NCBI RefSeq assembly: GCF_013410665.1
Contig: NZ_JACCFM010000001.1
Coordinates: 868,001-932,000, forward strand
Length of the DNA: 64,000 nt
Source of the DNA: Leifsonia psychrotolerans
Lineage (GTDB): Bacteria > Actinomycetota > Actinomycetes > Actinomycetales > Microbacteriaceae
Direction of reading: 5' to 3'
Each line of letters begins with the position of its first letter. Positions within the stretch are counted from its first letter, which is position 1. Below, piece after piece: positions 56,218 through 64,000 of the stretch. The notes under the pieces were generated by a model that had not been told where the DNA came from, did not search any database, and saw only the letters and a program-made list of their open reading frames with translations. The translations under genes were made by a program, and so were the position numbers.

Positions 56218-57426
56218 ATGCTTCGTTGGCTCACTGCCGGAGAATCCCACGGTCCCGAACTCATCGCCATTGTCGAGGGTTTGCCCGCCGGAGTTCCGGT
56301 CACACTGGAATCGATCCGCCTCGACCTTGCGCGCCGCAAACTCGGCTATGGCCGAGGTGCGCGCATGAAGTTCGAGGAGGATGTGCTCGACATCTCGGGT
56401 GGCGTGCGCCACGGGGTCACACTCGGAGGCCCGGTCGCAGTGCGTATCGGCAACAGCGAATGGCCCAAGTGGGTCGAGGTGATGAGTGCGGAACCGGTTG
56501 ACCCGGCCAAGCTCGCGCGTGGTCGCGGCGCTGCTCTGACCCGCCCCCGACCCGGCCACGCCGACTTGGTCGGCATGCAGAAGTACGGTTTTGATGAGGC
56601 CCGCCCGGTGCTCGAACGGGCCAGCGCACGAGAGACCGCAGCGCGAGTCGCGCTTGGTGCGGTTGCGCGCGGCTTTCTCGCCGAGCTTGGGATCACCCTG
56701 GTCAGCCACACGCTCTCGATCGGCCCGGTTCGGGTGCCAGAGAACGCACCGCTGCCGGTTTCGAGCGATGTCGACACCCTCGACGCCGATCCGCTGCGCT
56801 GCTTCGACCCCGAAACATCGGCGTTGATGGTGGCCGAAGTGGATGCCGCGCACAAAGACGGTGACACGCTCGGCGGCATCGTCGAGGTGCTGGCCTACAA
56901 TCTTCCTCCCGGGCTCGGTTCATTCGTGCACTGGGACCGCCGCCTCGACTCGCAGCTGGCGGCTGCGCTGATGGGCATTCAGGCGATCAAGGGCGTCGAG
57001 GTCGGCGATGGCTTCCTCACCACCACCCGCCGCGGTTCGGCCGCTCACGATGAACTCGTCTTTGATGACGGCGCCATCCAGCGCACCAGTGACCGGGCCG
57101 GCGGTACAGAGGGCGGCATGAGCACGGGCACGGTGCTGCGGGTTCGAGCCGGGATGAAGCCGATCGCGACCATCCCACACGCTCTGCGCACAGTCGATGT
57201 TGCGACGGGGGAGGCGGCATCCGCTCACCACCAACGATCTGACGTCTGTGCGGTTCCCGCAGCGGGTGTCGTAGCCGAGGCGATGGTGGCGCTCGTGCTC
57301 GCGAACTCCGTGCTCGAGAAGTTCGGCGGCGACTCGGTTGCTGAGACCCGTCGCAACCTGGAGTCGTACCTGGCGAACATTCCCCAGAACCTCACGACGG
57401 GTGCGTCGAGCGACGCAACGCTCTAG
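56218..57426 (+). CDS. aroC: Chorismate synthase
   Basis: 402 aa, FMN-dependent last step of the shikimate pathway. Signatures: [58 protein letters not shown], and [20 protein letters not shown]. The ATG at 56218 has AGGAG before it; the open frame upstream reads into aroE and is not used. aroK follows 2 bp later. Confidence 0.97.
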   Translation: MLRWLTAGESHGPELIAIVEGLPAGVPVTLESIRLDLARRKLGYGRGARMKFEEDVLDISGGVRHGVTLGGPVAVRIGNSEWPKWVEVMSAEPVDPAKLARGRGAALTRPRPGHADLVGMQKYGFDEARPVLERASARETAARVALGAVARGFLAELGITLVSHTLSIGPVRVPENAPLPVSSDVDTLDADPLRCFDPETSALMVAEVDAAHKDGDTLGGIVEVLAYNLPPGLGSFVHWDRRLDSQLAAALMGIQAIKGVEVGDGFLTTTRRGSAAHDELVFDDGAIQRTSDRAGGTEGGMSTGTVLRVRAGMKPIATIPHALRTVDVATGEAASAHHQRSDVCAVPAAGVVAEAMVALVLANSVLEKFGGDSVAETRRNLESYLANIPQNLTTGASSDATL

Positions 57427-57428
57427 CG

Positions 57429-57962
57429 ATGGCTCACCCGTCGCGCCCGCTCTTTCCGCTGGTCTTCATCGGGCCCATGGCGTCCGGAAAGACACGGATT
57501 GGAAAGCGGGTCGCCGCGGCGCTGAAAGTGCCGTTCGTCGACACCGACAAGCGTGTGGTGGCCGAGAACGGGCCGATCGCGGCGATTTTTGAGGAGTCGG
57601 GCGAAGCAGCTTTTCGGAGGCTGGAGCGCAGCGCGGTGGTTGACGCGCTGACCGGTGCCACCGTCGAAACGCGCGAATCGGTCGTCTCCCTCGGTGGCGG
57701 AGCCGTGCTCGACCCGGCTACCCAGGCGGACCTGCTGGGCTGCACCGTCATTTTTCTGAGCGCGACGGCCGACGCGGTCGCGAACAGGATTCGGGGCGGG
57801 AAACGCCCGCTGTTGACGAACGGTACCGCCGATTGGCAACGAATTTTTGATGAACGGCGCCCCATCTACGAGGCGTTGGCAAGCATCCACATCGACACAT
57901 CGAATCGCGCGGTCGAACAGATCGTCGACGAGATCGTGGAGTGGGTAAGAGAGAGATCATGA
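57429..57962 (+). CDS. aroK: Shikimate kinase
   Basis: 177 aa. P-loop FIGPMASGKTRIGKRVA, shikimate-binding FVDTDKRVVA and the FRRLERSAV motif with VVSLGGGAVLDP; lid region around RGGKRPLL. Located between aroC and aroB with 2-bp gap and 4-bp overlap, so co-translated. Confidence 0.95.
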   Translation: MAHPSRPLFPLVFIGPMASGKTRIGKRVAAALKVPFVDTDKRVVAENGPIAAIFEESGEAAFRRLERSAVVDALTGATVETRESVVSLGGGAVLDPATQADLLGCTVIFLSATADAVANRIRGGKRPLLTNGTADWQRIFDERRPIYEALASIHIDTSNRAVEQIVDEIVEWVRERS

Positions 57963-59053
57963 CTGAGATGACTGTTCCTGACGGCACCACGACAATCACC
58001 GTGAGCGGTGTCGACAGCTACCCGGTATTCGTGGGCCGTGGCCTGGTCGGCCAGGTGGCGGAGCAGCTTGGCACCACCGTGCGCAAGGTACTGATCGTGC
58101 ACACCTCGACTGTGGGCGCGCGGGCCGTTGCCCTGCGGGAGAGTTTGCTCGAGAACTACGAGGTGCTCATCGCAGAGATTCCCGATGGCGAAGCGGCGAA
58201 GCGGGTCGAGGTGGCCGCGTTCTGCTGGGGCGTGATGGGCCAGGCCGACTTCAGCCGCACGGATGCCGTGATCGGCTTCGGCGGTGGCGCCGTGACAGAC
58301 CTGGCCGGCTTCGTCGCCGCAACCTGGCTGCGGGGCGTGAAGCTCGTGCAGATTCCAACGAGCGTTCTTGGCATGGTCGACGCCGCCGTCGGTGGCAAGA
58401 ACGGTGTCAACACGGCCGAGGGCAAGAACCTCGTCGGCACCTTCTACGCGCCGAGCGCCGTGCTGTGTGACCTCGACACTCTCGACGATCTGCCGCGCAA
58501 TGAGATTCTCGCCGGCTTCGCAGAGATTGTGAAGGCCGGCTTCATCCAGGTACCCGAGATTCTCGACATCATCGAAGCGGATGTCGCCGTCGCCACCGAC
58601 CCGAAGACGGCCGAGTTTCGCCGTCTGGTCGAACTGTCGATCGCAATGAAGGCGCGCGTCGTGGGCGAGGACTTCAAGGAAGCAAACCTGCGTGAAATTC
58701 TGAACTACGGCCACACATTGGGTCACGCGGTGGAGCACGCCGAGCGCTACGGCTGGCGCCACGGCGCGGCCGTCGCTGTCGGCATGATGTTCGCTGCCGA
58801 GTTGGCGCACCTCACCGGGCGTCTGCCGGAATCGGTTGTCGACCGGCACCGCAGCATCCTTGAATCGCTCACGCTGCCAACGACCTACCCCGTAGGACGG
58901 TGGAAGACGCTGCTGGCCACGATGCAGCGCGACAAGAAGACCCGCAGTGGCATGCTTCGTTTCATCGTGCTCGACGACGTCGGCAAGCCGACGGTGCTCG
59001 AAGGGCCCGACGCGTCGTTGCTGTTCATGGCCTACCAGGCGATCGGTTCCTAG
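57959..59053 (+). CDS. aroB: 3-dehydroquinate synthase
   Basis: 364 aa, second step of the shikimate pathway, NAD- and metal-dependent. Signatures: VIGFGGGAVTDLAGFVAATW, LGMVDAAVGGKNGVNTAEGK, metal His in REILNYGHTLGHAVEHAERY and WRHGAAVAVGMMFA. Start overlaps aroK (ATGA); an ATG 18 bp upstream is less likely. Dehydroquinase (aroQ), often next, is not in this cluster within the window. Confidence 0.96.
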   Translation: MTEMTVPDGTTTITVSGVDSYPVFVGRGLVGQVAEQLGTTVRKVLIVHTSTVGARAVALRESLLENYEVLIAEIPDGEAAKRVEVAAFCWGVMGQADFSRTDAVIGFGGGAVTDLAGFVAATWLRGVKLVQIPTSVLGMVDAAVGGKNGVNTAEGKNLVGTFYAPSAVLCDLDTLDDLPRNEILAGFAEIVKAGFIQVPEILDIIEADVAVATDPKTAEFRRLVELSIAMKARVVGEDFKEANLREILNYGHTLGHAVEHAERYGWRHGAAVAVGMMFAAELAHLTGRLPESVVDRHRSILESLTLPTTYPVGRWKTLLATMQRDKKTRSGMLRFIVLDDVGKPTVLEGPDASLLFMAYQAIGS

Positions 59054-59071
59054 CGGCACCGCCCCAGCGCG

Positions 59072-60109
59072 CTACGCCGCTGGCTGCGCATTCCTCTTCG
59101 GAAGCACCCAACCGGCACGCGCGAAGTGGCAGGTGTAACCGCCCGGGTGCTTGATCAGGTAGTCCTGGTGCTCCAGTTCGGCCTCCCAGAACGCTCCGGC
59201 CGGCACCACTTCGGTCACGACAGCGCCGGGCCAGAGACCGGAAGCATCGACGTCGGCGATGGTGTCGTGAGCGACCGTAACTTGCTCGGGGCTCGTCGTG
59301 AAGATGGCCGAGCGGTAGCTCGAGCCGAGGTCGTTGCCCTGGCGGTCGCGCGTGGTGGGGTCGTGCACCTGGAAGAAGAACTCGAGTAGGTTTCGATAGC
59401 TGGTCTGCGTCGGGTCGAAGACGATTTCAATCGCCTCCGCATGGCCGGCGTGGTGACGGTATGTGGCGTTCGCCACCTCACCGCCGGTGTAACCGACACG
59501 CGTCGACACGACGCCGGGGCGCGTGCGAATCAGATCCTGCATGCCCCAGAAGCATCCGCCGGCAAGAATAGCGGTTTCGGTTGCGGTGGTCATGGATGGT
59601 TCTCCTTCTGTTGACGGGGTGGGGGAGCCGGGTGCGGCGTGAGTGGGAGTGCCAGCGGCGTCGGTCGCGGGGAACAATGACCGGTAGCGACCGTAACCTT
59701 CTCCGTCGAGTTCGTCGACGGGCACGAAGCGCAGGGCCGCCGAGTTCATGCAGTATCTCAGCCCACCGGCCTGGGCCGGGCCGTCGTTGAAAACATGGCC
59801 GAGGTGGCTGTCCGCGCCGGAGGAGCGCACCTCTGTGCGTTTTCCGAAGAGTCCGCGATCCGTCTTCTCGGCGACGGCCTCCGGCTCAATGGGTCGGCTG
59901 AAGCTGGGCCAACCGGAGCGACTGTCGAACTTGTCGGTCGAGGCGAACAAGGGCTGTCCCGAGACAACGTCAACGTAGATTCCTGGGTCATGATTGTTCC
60001 AGTATTCGTTCCGAAATGCGGGCTCGGTGCCCTCTTTCTGGGTGACCCGGTATTGATCGTGGGTGAGGCGGGCGACCGCCTCCGGTGTCTTGCGGTATTC
60101 GTCTGACAC
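59072..60109 (-). CDS. Fused methionine sulfoxide reductase MsrB-MsrA
   Basis: 345 aa. Residues about 1-145 are MsrB with [22 protein letters not shown] and the catalytic C120 in [13 protein letters not shown]. The zinc CxxC pairs of many MsrB proteins are absent (DVVSGQPLF instead). After a Pro/Thr-rich linker, residues about 173-345 are MsrA with C186 in [26 protein letters not shown] and [11 protein letters not shown]. It repairs both R- and S-methionine sulfoxide. GGAGGA before the GTG fixes the start; the internal ATG at [10 protein letters not shown] could allow separate MsrA synthesis. Confidence 0.95.
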   Translation of the reverse strand: MSDEYRKTPEAVARLTHDQYRVTQKEGTEPAFRNEYWNNHDPGIYVDVVSGQPLFASTDKFDSRSGWPSFSRPIEPEAVAEKTDRGLFGKRTEVRSSGADSHLGHVFNDGPAQAGGLRYCMNSAALRFVPVDELDGEGYGRYRSLFPATDAAGTPTHAAPGSPTPSTEGEPSMTTATETAILAGGCFWGMQDLIRTRPGVVSTRVGYTGGEVANATYRHHAGHAEAIEIVFDPTQTSYRNLLEFFFQVHDPTTRDRQGNDLGSSYRSAIFTTSPEQVTVAHDTIADVDASGLWPGAVVTEVVPAGAFWEAELEHQDYLIKHPGGYTCHFARAGWVLPKRNAQPAA

Positions 60110-60158
60110 GCTATTCCTCCTTCAGGGCAAAGCGGGCTAAGCCGCCCGGTGACACCTG

Positions 60159-60845
60159 TTATTCGGTGCCGGTGGAGATAACGGATGGGTGAGGTCTACT
60201 GTTCCCGGCAACCTGGGAGCCGGCTTGAGAAGTATCGGGTGCGCTCAGCATCCCGGCGGCGGCATCCGTGAGAAACCGTCCGGTTGCCGACCAGTCGGCG
60301 TGCTCGGGATGGATGCTGATGCTCTCCTCGTAGGCGGCACAGGCTTCGGTGATCAGATGGGCCATCAGGGTGAAGCGTCCGTTGATGATGTCGTCGGGAA
60401 TGTGGGCCATTCGCGAGTGCAGGATGCGGGTCACGCGACGCAGGCTCGGGCCGAGCAGCGGATCATCATCGAAGAGACTGCCGATGGCGGGATCGGCCAA
60501 TGCCTGCCGAATGAACCGTGCGCGCCAACTCGGCTGAGGCAGTGCCCCGAGAGAGTCGGTCATCGGTACGACCGTGGCGCGAACATAGTCGATGACATCA
60601 CCGGTGTCGCCGAGGGCGTCGATGATTGCGGCTCGCGCGGGTTCGAGATCGGACACCTGGCGCTCAACCATTTTTTGGAGCAAGCCTTCCCGGCTGCCGA
60701 AATGGTAGGCGACGGCGGAATGATTGGTGTTTCCGGCCTCTTCGGCGATTCGTCGACTGGACACCTGCGCGATTCCATGCTGGCCGATGAGGCGTTCGGC
60801 CGCATTCATCAGGGCCTCGCGGGCCGGGGCGCTGGGTCTTGCCAC
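60159..60845 (-). CDS. TetR-family transcriptional regulator
   Basis: 228 aa. N-terminal helix-turn-helix (ALMNAAERLIGQHGIAQVSS RRIAEEAGN..., with the recognition part NHSAVAYHFGSREGLLQKMV), then a ligand domain. The DNA-binding part is preceded by a short ARPSAP head. It is divergent from the large duplicated membrane protein gene; an 18-bp dyad lies within the latter's promoter, so it probably represses that gene and perhaps the MMPL gene beyond. Confidence 0.9.
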   Translation of the reverse strand: MARPSAPAREALMNAAERLIGQHGIAQVSSRRIAEEAGNTNHSAVAYHFGSREGLLQKMVERQVSDLEPARAAIIDALGDTGDVIDYVRATVVPMTDSLGALPQPSWRARFIRQALADPAIGSLFDDDPLLGPSLRRVTRILHSRMAHIPDDIINGRFTLMAHLITEACAAYEESISIHPEHADWSATGRFLTDAAAGMLSAPDTSQAGSQVAGNSRPHPSVISTGTE

Positions 60846-61174
60846 GTTGTCTTCCGATCGTTGTCAGGACGGATGTGCCCGGTTCGCGCGTTTCGCAGCC
60901 GGCGCGGGTCATGACATCCAGTCTACGGCCCCATTTGCTTTTATAAGTCACGTGGCGTATATTGGTTTTTCCGGGACGCCACAGCTGCCGCCTTCGCGAA
61001 ACGCACGGCACGATGACGAGCCCGCGTTTGTGAGTGGTCGCCACTTCCGCCGCACGGGCAGCTGTTCCTGCAGCTGTCACTGGGCAGGTTCTGCAGCCCT
61101 GGCTCCGTCCCCGCGTGCATCCCATCCGGGCGCGCTCGATTTCAGCTGCCGCCCTTCAGCGGCGAGGAAGAAAG
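60846..61174. other. 329-bp divergent control region between tetR and the DUF3533-like gene
   Basis: It holds the promoter and dyad at 60935-60963 and then about 200 nt of leader before the ATG at 61175. The leader has an open but SD-less frame (from GTG 61034) in phase with the gene; I see no separate gene in it. Confidence 0.6.
60935..60963 (+). promoter_or_regulatory. Promoter with operator-like dyad between -35 and -10
   Basis: TTGCTT (60935-60940) and TATATT (60958-60963) are exactly 17 bp apart. ATAAGTCAC/GTGGCGTAT (60943-60960) is an inverted repeat with 7 of 9 positions matching, covering the spacer. This is where a TetR-type repressor would block RNA polymerase. Confidence 0.6.
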
Positions 61175-63532
61175 ATGTCACTAACCTCCCCACCCGTCGT
61201 CACCGACACCCCGCCGGAATCCGGCCCCATTGCATCCACGAACGACCGCAAGAAGTCGATCGCTGCGGTGATCGGGTCGCTCGTTTTCGCATTCCTCATG
61301 GTCATCATGATGACGAGTACCTACCTCGGCACCATGCATGCTCCCTCTCCCCACGACATGCCGGTTGCCGTCATCGGCAGCGGTTCGGCGGCTGAAGGCG
61401 CTGTCTATTCGCTGGAGAAGGCGGAGAACTCGCCCGCATCGATCCAGATCGTCGATTCCGTCGCCCAGGCCGAGAAGCTGCTGCAGGACCGCGAGATCTC
61501 CGGGGCGATTGCCCTGCCGGCCGATGGTTCGGCTGACCGCGTCGCAACGATCTACACGGCGTCGGCGGCTGGAGCTTCGCAGGCATCCGTGGTCACGCAG
61601 ATCCTTTCTCCGCTCGCGGTTGACGCCGGGTTGACCGTCGAGAACACCGATGTTGCGCCCTTGCCGGTGAACGATAGCGCCGGAATTGCCGCCATGTTCA
61701 TGGCCATGGCTCTCATGCTGGCCGGCTACATGCCGATCGGACTGATGCTCACGGGCGCTCCTGAACTCCTCCGGTTGCGCCGGTTCGTGCCCGTCTGGGC
61801 GGGCTGGTCGGCACTGATGAGCGCAATCGTCTGGTTCATCGCCGGCCCGGTGATCGGTTCCTTCAGCGGCCACACCGCAGCAATTCTCGGGATCGGTTGG
61901 TTGACGGTTTTCAGTATCGGGCTCGTGCAGCTGTTCCTCTCGCGCATCCTCGGCGCCGCCGCCGTGCTGGTCGGGATGCTGCTGGTTGTCGTGCTCGGAA
62001 TGCCGGCCTCCAACCTCGCGATGTCTGTGCACACCATGCCGGGCTTCTTTGGCTTCCTCCATGGGGTTCTGCCGTTGGCCGGAGCCGGTGAGGCATTCCG
62101 CTCCGTGCTCTATTTCGGTGGCACCGGAGTCGCCGGCTATCTGTGGCGATTCGTGTTTGCCGCGGTGCTCGCGGTGCTGGTGACGGCGGGCATCGACCTC
62201 GGCCGCCGTAAGAAGAAGGCGAAGGCGCTGGCCGCCTCGGCGACAATTCTTGAACCAGCTTCGGCGACGGTGTCTGACACAGCTCCGGCGACAGTTCTTG
62301 AATCAGCTCCGGCCGCGCCTGTGGTCGACCCGACGCCGACATCCGTTAATCCCCGCAGCGAGCGCAAACCCGCAATGCCTGGTGGAAAGCCGCGCTCGAC
62401 GCCGGTACGCTACCTCATTCTGGCGATCTTCCCGTTTGCCATGGTCGCTCTGATGCTCGGCATCATGCTCTCCGCAATGCACAGCCCCAGTCCCGCGAAT
62501 ATGCCGATCGCGGTGGTGTCCGCCACTAGTGCGCAGGCCGAGCAACTGGCCGAGGGCTTGGCGCAGAACACCGACGGTATGTTCACGATCAGCACCCTGA
62601 CGAATGTCGACACAGCGAGCGAGATGGTTTTCAGTGGTGAGCTGGTCGGCGCCTTCGTTCTGCCGGATGCCGAACACCCAACCGCGACACTGATTACGTC
62701 GGGTGCCGCCGGAACCGGGCAGCAGATGGTGGTTCAGCGCGTCGCCGAACAGGTCGCTGCTCAGATGGGCGTGGAAATCACGCCTGTCGATGTTGCTCCG
62801 CTGCCAGCCACCGACACCAACGGTGCGGTCAGCATGTACATCGCGATGGGCTGGGTGATGGCTGGCTTCCTGGGTGTGACAGTGCTCGTGGGCGGTGCGC
62901 CGTGGCAGCTGCGCGTGCGCAAGCAATTGCCGACGCTTGCCGTCTGGTCGATCTTTATGTCGCTGATCACCTGGGTCATCGCCGGCCCGCTGGTCGGGGC
63001 CTACCATGGGCCGGTGCTGCCGCTTCTGGGAATCGGCGCGCTGACGATCTTCTGCCTCGGACTCGTCACGGCGGCTGTGGCTCGTCTCATGGGAATCCTG
63101 TCGGTTGTTCCGATCGTCACGGTGTTCATGTTCATCGGGGTGCCTGCGTCGGGTGGTGGATTGTCGACCTACATGGAGCCGGGCCTTTTCCAGACCCTTC
63201 ACGACGTCTTGCCGCTGCCGGCCGCATTGGGAGCGATACGTTCGATCGCGTTCTTCGGTGGCGCCGGGCTCGGCTCGTTCCTGCTGACCCTCTCGGTCTG
63301 GGGTATCTTCGGGCTGGTCGCCAACCTCATCATCAGTGCGTTTCACAACGCACGATCGGCTCGGAGGCTGCGAAACGGCAGCGGCGACATGTCCGAGACG
63401 GAATCCAAGACGGATTCCAGGGTTGAGGCTTCCGACGGCGTCGAGGGTCGGGTCGAAGAGGGCGATGGCGCTGAGGCCCGAGTCGAAGGCCCCGAGCAGA
63501 CCGAACTGGCCGAACGGGTCTCCGTCGACTGA
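61175..63532 (+). CDS. Internally duplicated DUF3533/YhgE-like membrane protein
   Basis: 785 aa made of two homologous halves about 381 residues apart. Each has one N-terminal helix, then MHAPSPHDMPVAVIG (residue 54) or MHSPSPANMPIAVVS (residue 435), an extracellular domain of about 130 residues with DVAPLPVNDSAG / DVAPLPATDTNG, and about five helices ending in FFGFLHGVLPLAGAGEAFRS / LFQTLHDVLPLPAALGAIRS. A charged linker and an acidic tail (EGRVEEGDGAEARVEG) complete it. The halves resemble ABC-2/YhgE-type permease modules without ATPase; one gene may thus encode a pseudo-dimer. Function unknown, export of drugs or envelope compounds is possible given the TetR and MMPL neighbours. GAGGAAG precedes the ATG. 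Confidence 0.82.
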   Translation: MSLTSPPVVTDTPPESGPIASTNDRKKSIAAVIGSLVFAFLMVIMMTSTYLGTMHAPSPHDMPVAVIGSGSAAEGAVYSLEKAENSPASIQIVDSVAQAEKLLQDREISGAIALPADGSADRVATIYTASAAGASQASVVTQILSPLAVDAGLTVENTDVAPLPVNDSAGIAAMFMAMALMLAGYMPIGLMLTGAPELLRLRRFVPVWAGWSALMSAIVWFIAGPVIGSFSGHTAAILGIGWLTVFSIGLVQLFLSRILGAAAVLVGMLLVVVLGMPASNLAMSVHTMPGFFGFLHGVLPLAGAGEAFRSVLYFGGTGVAGYLWRFVFAAVLAVLVTAGIDLGRRKKKAKALAASATILEPASATVSDTAPATVLESAPAAPVVDPTPTSVNPRSERKPAMPGGKPRSTPVRYLILAIFPFAMVALMLGIMLSAMHSPSPANMPIAVVSATSAQAEQLAEGLAQNTDGMFTISTLTNVDTASEMVFSGELVGAFVLPDAEHPTATLITSGAAGTGQQMVVQRVAEQVAAQMGVEITPVDVAPLPATDTNGAVSMYIAMGWVMAGFLGVTVLVGGAPWQLRVRKQLPTLAVWSIFMSLITWVIAGPLVGAYHGPVLPLLGIGALTIFCLGLVTAAVARLMGILSVVPIVTVFMFIGVPASGGGLSTYMEPGLFQTLHDVLPLPAALGAIRSIAFFGGAGLGSFLLTLSVWGIFGLVANLIISAFHNARSARRLRNGSGDMSETESKTDSRVEASDGVEGRVEEGDGAEARVEGPEQTELAERVSVD

Positions 63533-63593
63533 GTCGAGTGAGTGTGCAGGGCTGCGGCCGGTGCGACGCCCCCAGGCGTCACACCGGCCGCGG

Positions 63594-64000
63594 CTATTCG
63601 TGTAGGCCCACCCTTTGCTGCACACGCTTCATCCAGCGCGGTGCCCACCAGAGAACCGTCTCGAGCGATGTCATGACCGCTGGCACGAGCACGGATCGCA
63701 CGAGTGTGGCATCCAGCAGGACCGCCACGGCCAAGGCGACGCCAATCTGCTTCATCTGCATCAGCTCGCCGGTGGCGAAGCCCGCGAAGACCAGCACGAT
63801 AATGAGGGCCGCGGACGTGATGATGCGGCCCGAGCTCTGCAGCCCGGTTTCGATTGCCAGCCGTGTGGGTTCACCGCGGTCGTGATGCTCCTTGATGCGT
63901 GCGAGCAGAAACATCTCATAGTCCATCGCGAGTCCGAAGCCGAAGACGAGTACCAGAACGAGCACCAGGGCGTCGACTCCCGACACCGCAGCTGGGTCGA
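63594..64000 (-). CDS. MMPL-family transporter, C-terminal part (5' end outside window)
   Basis: The last 135 or so residues of an RND-type MMPL exporter. The frame is open to the right edge (DPAAVSGVDALVLV...). It has the proton-relay helix GFGLAMDYEMFLLARIKEHH with conserved D-Y, then SSGRIITSAALIIVLVFAGF and the last helices with VALAVAVLLDATLVRSVLVP. MMPL proteins export lipids or drugs. It converges with the duplicated membrane protein gene, 61 bp away. Confidence 0.93.
   Translation of the reverse strand, partial: DPAAVSGVDALVLVLVLVFGFGLAMDYEMFLLARIKEHHDRGEPTRLAIETGLQSSGRIITSAALIIVLVFAGFATGELMQMKQIGVALAVAVLLDATLVRSVLVPAVMTSLETVLWWAPRWMKRVQQRVGLHE

Overview
The window is a high-GC chromosome segment from an actinobacterium, most likely a member of the Microbacteriaceae (Cryobacterium, Salinibacterium or Leifsonia-like); the genus cannot be fixed from the sequence alone. 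The evidence is gene content and order typical of that group: rpsD - DUF948 - alaS - ruvX - mltG - aroE - aroC - aroK - aroB, yebC - ruvCAB - yajC - secDF - rel, DUF3000 next to an RNase D, a large DUF349 protein, a DUF222/HNH (13E12-type) endonuclease gene flanked by GTTGATCGAGC...GTCGAGATC repeats, GlnR-like nitrogen control sites, and several genes whose start codon lies 6-7 nt behind a TANNNT -10 hexamer, as in leaderless actinobacterial transcripts.

Layout. 1-8.4 kb: 3' end of a P-type ATPase gene, aconitase with an iron-box-like site and a dyad upstream, a broken GNAT acetyltransferase gene abutting a 65-bp palindrome, a secreted nuclease, a small membrane protein, DedA and a type-B carboxylesterase. 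8.4-17.1 kb: dxs (isoprenoid precursor synthesis), a structured C-rich intergenic segment that may be an sRNA, then a minus-strand run DUF3000 - RNase D - thiolase - FadB (fatty-acid beta-oxidation), and an alpha/beta hydrolase. 17.1-27.9 kb: sulfur-handling pair sufE/rhodanese, zapE, amtB with a GlnR-type box, an orphan MazF-like toxin after a 567-nt gene-less stretch, a sulfatase/MFS pair, and four tRNA genes (Val-CAC on minus; Gly-GCC, Cys-GCA, Val-GAC on plus), then a GT4 glycosyltransferase. 27.9-42.1 kb: a mainly plus-strand housekeeping stretch: a DUF998-like membrane protein, thrS, HIT protein, pdxS/pdxT (vitamin B6), yebC, ruvCAB (Holliday junctions), yajC-secD-secF (protein export) and rel (ppGpp).

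42.1-49.2 kb is the most repeat-rich part: an 18-bp tandem repeat, an AbiEi-like protein without partner, DUF349, a peptidyl-prolyl isomerase, rarA, then an array of palindromic modules directly upstream of the DUF222/HNH gene and 19-bp repeats directly downstream. 49.2-59.1 kb is the rpsD-alaS-ruvX-mltG-shikimate block. 59.1-64 kb: an MsrB-MsrA fusion, and a divergent TetR regulator / membrane protein pair in which the membrane protein (DUF3533/YhgE-like) is an internal tandem duplication and the promoter has a dyad exactly between -35 and -10; the window ends in an MMPL exporter gene.

No prophage, integrase, CRISPR array or biosynthetic cluster is seen. The observations most worth following are the DUF222/HNH gene with its hairpin modules, the two long palindromes that share CGCGAGAT ends (one next to a broken gene), the duplicated DUF3533 protein with its regulator, and the possible sRNA downstream of dxs.
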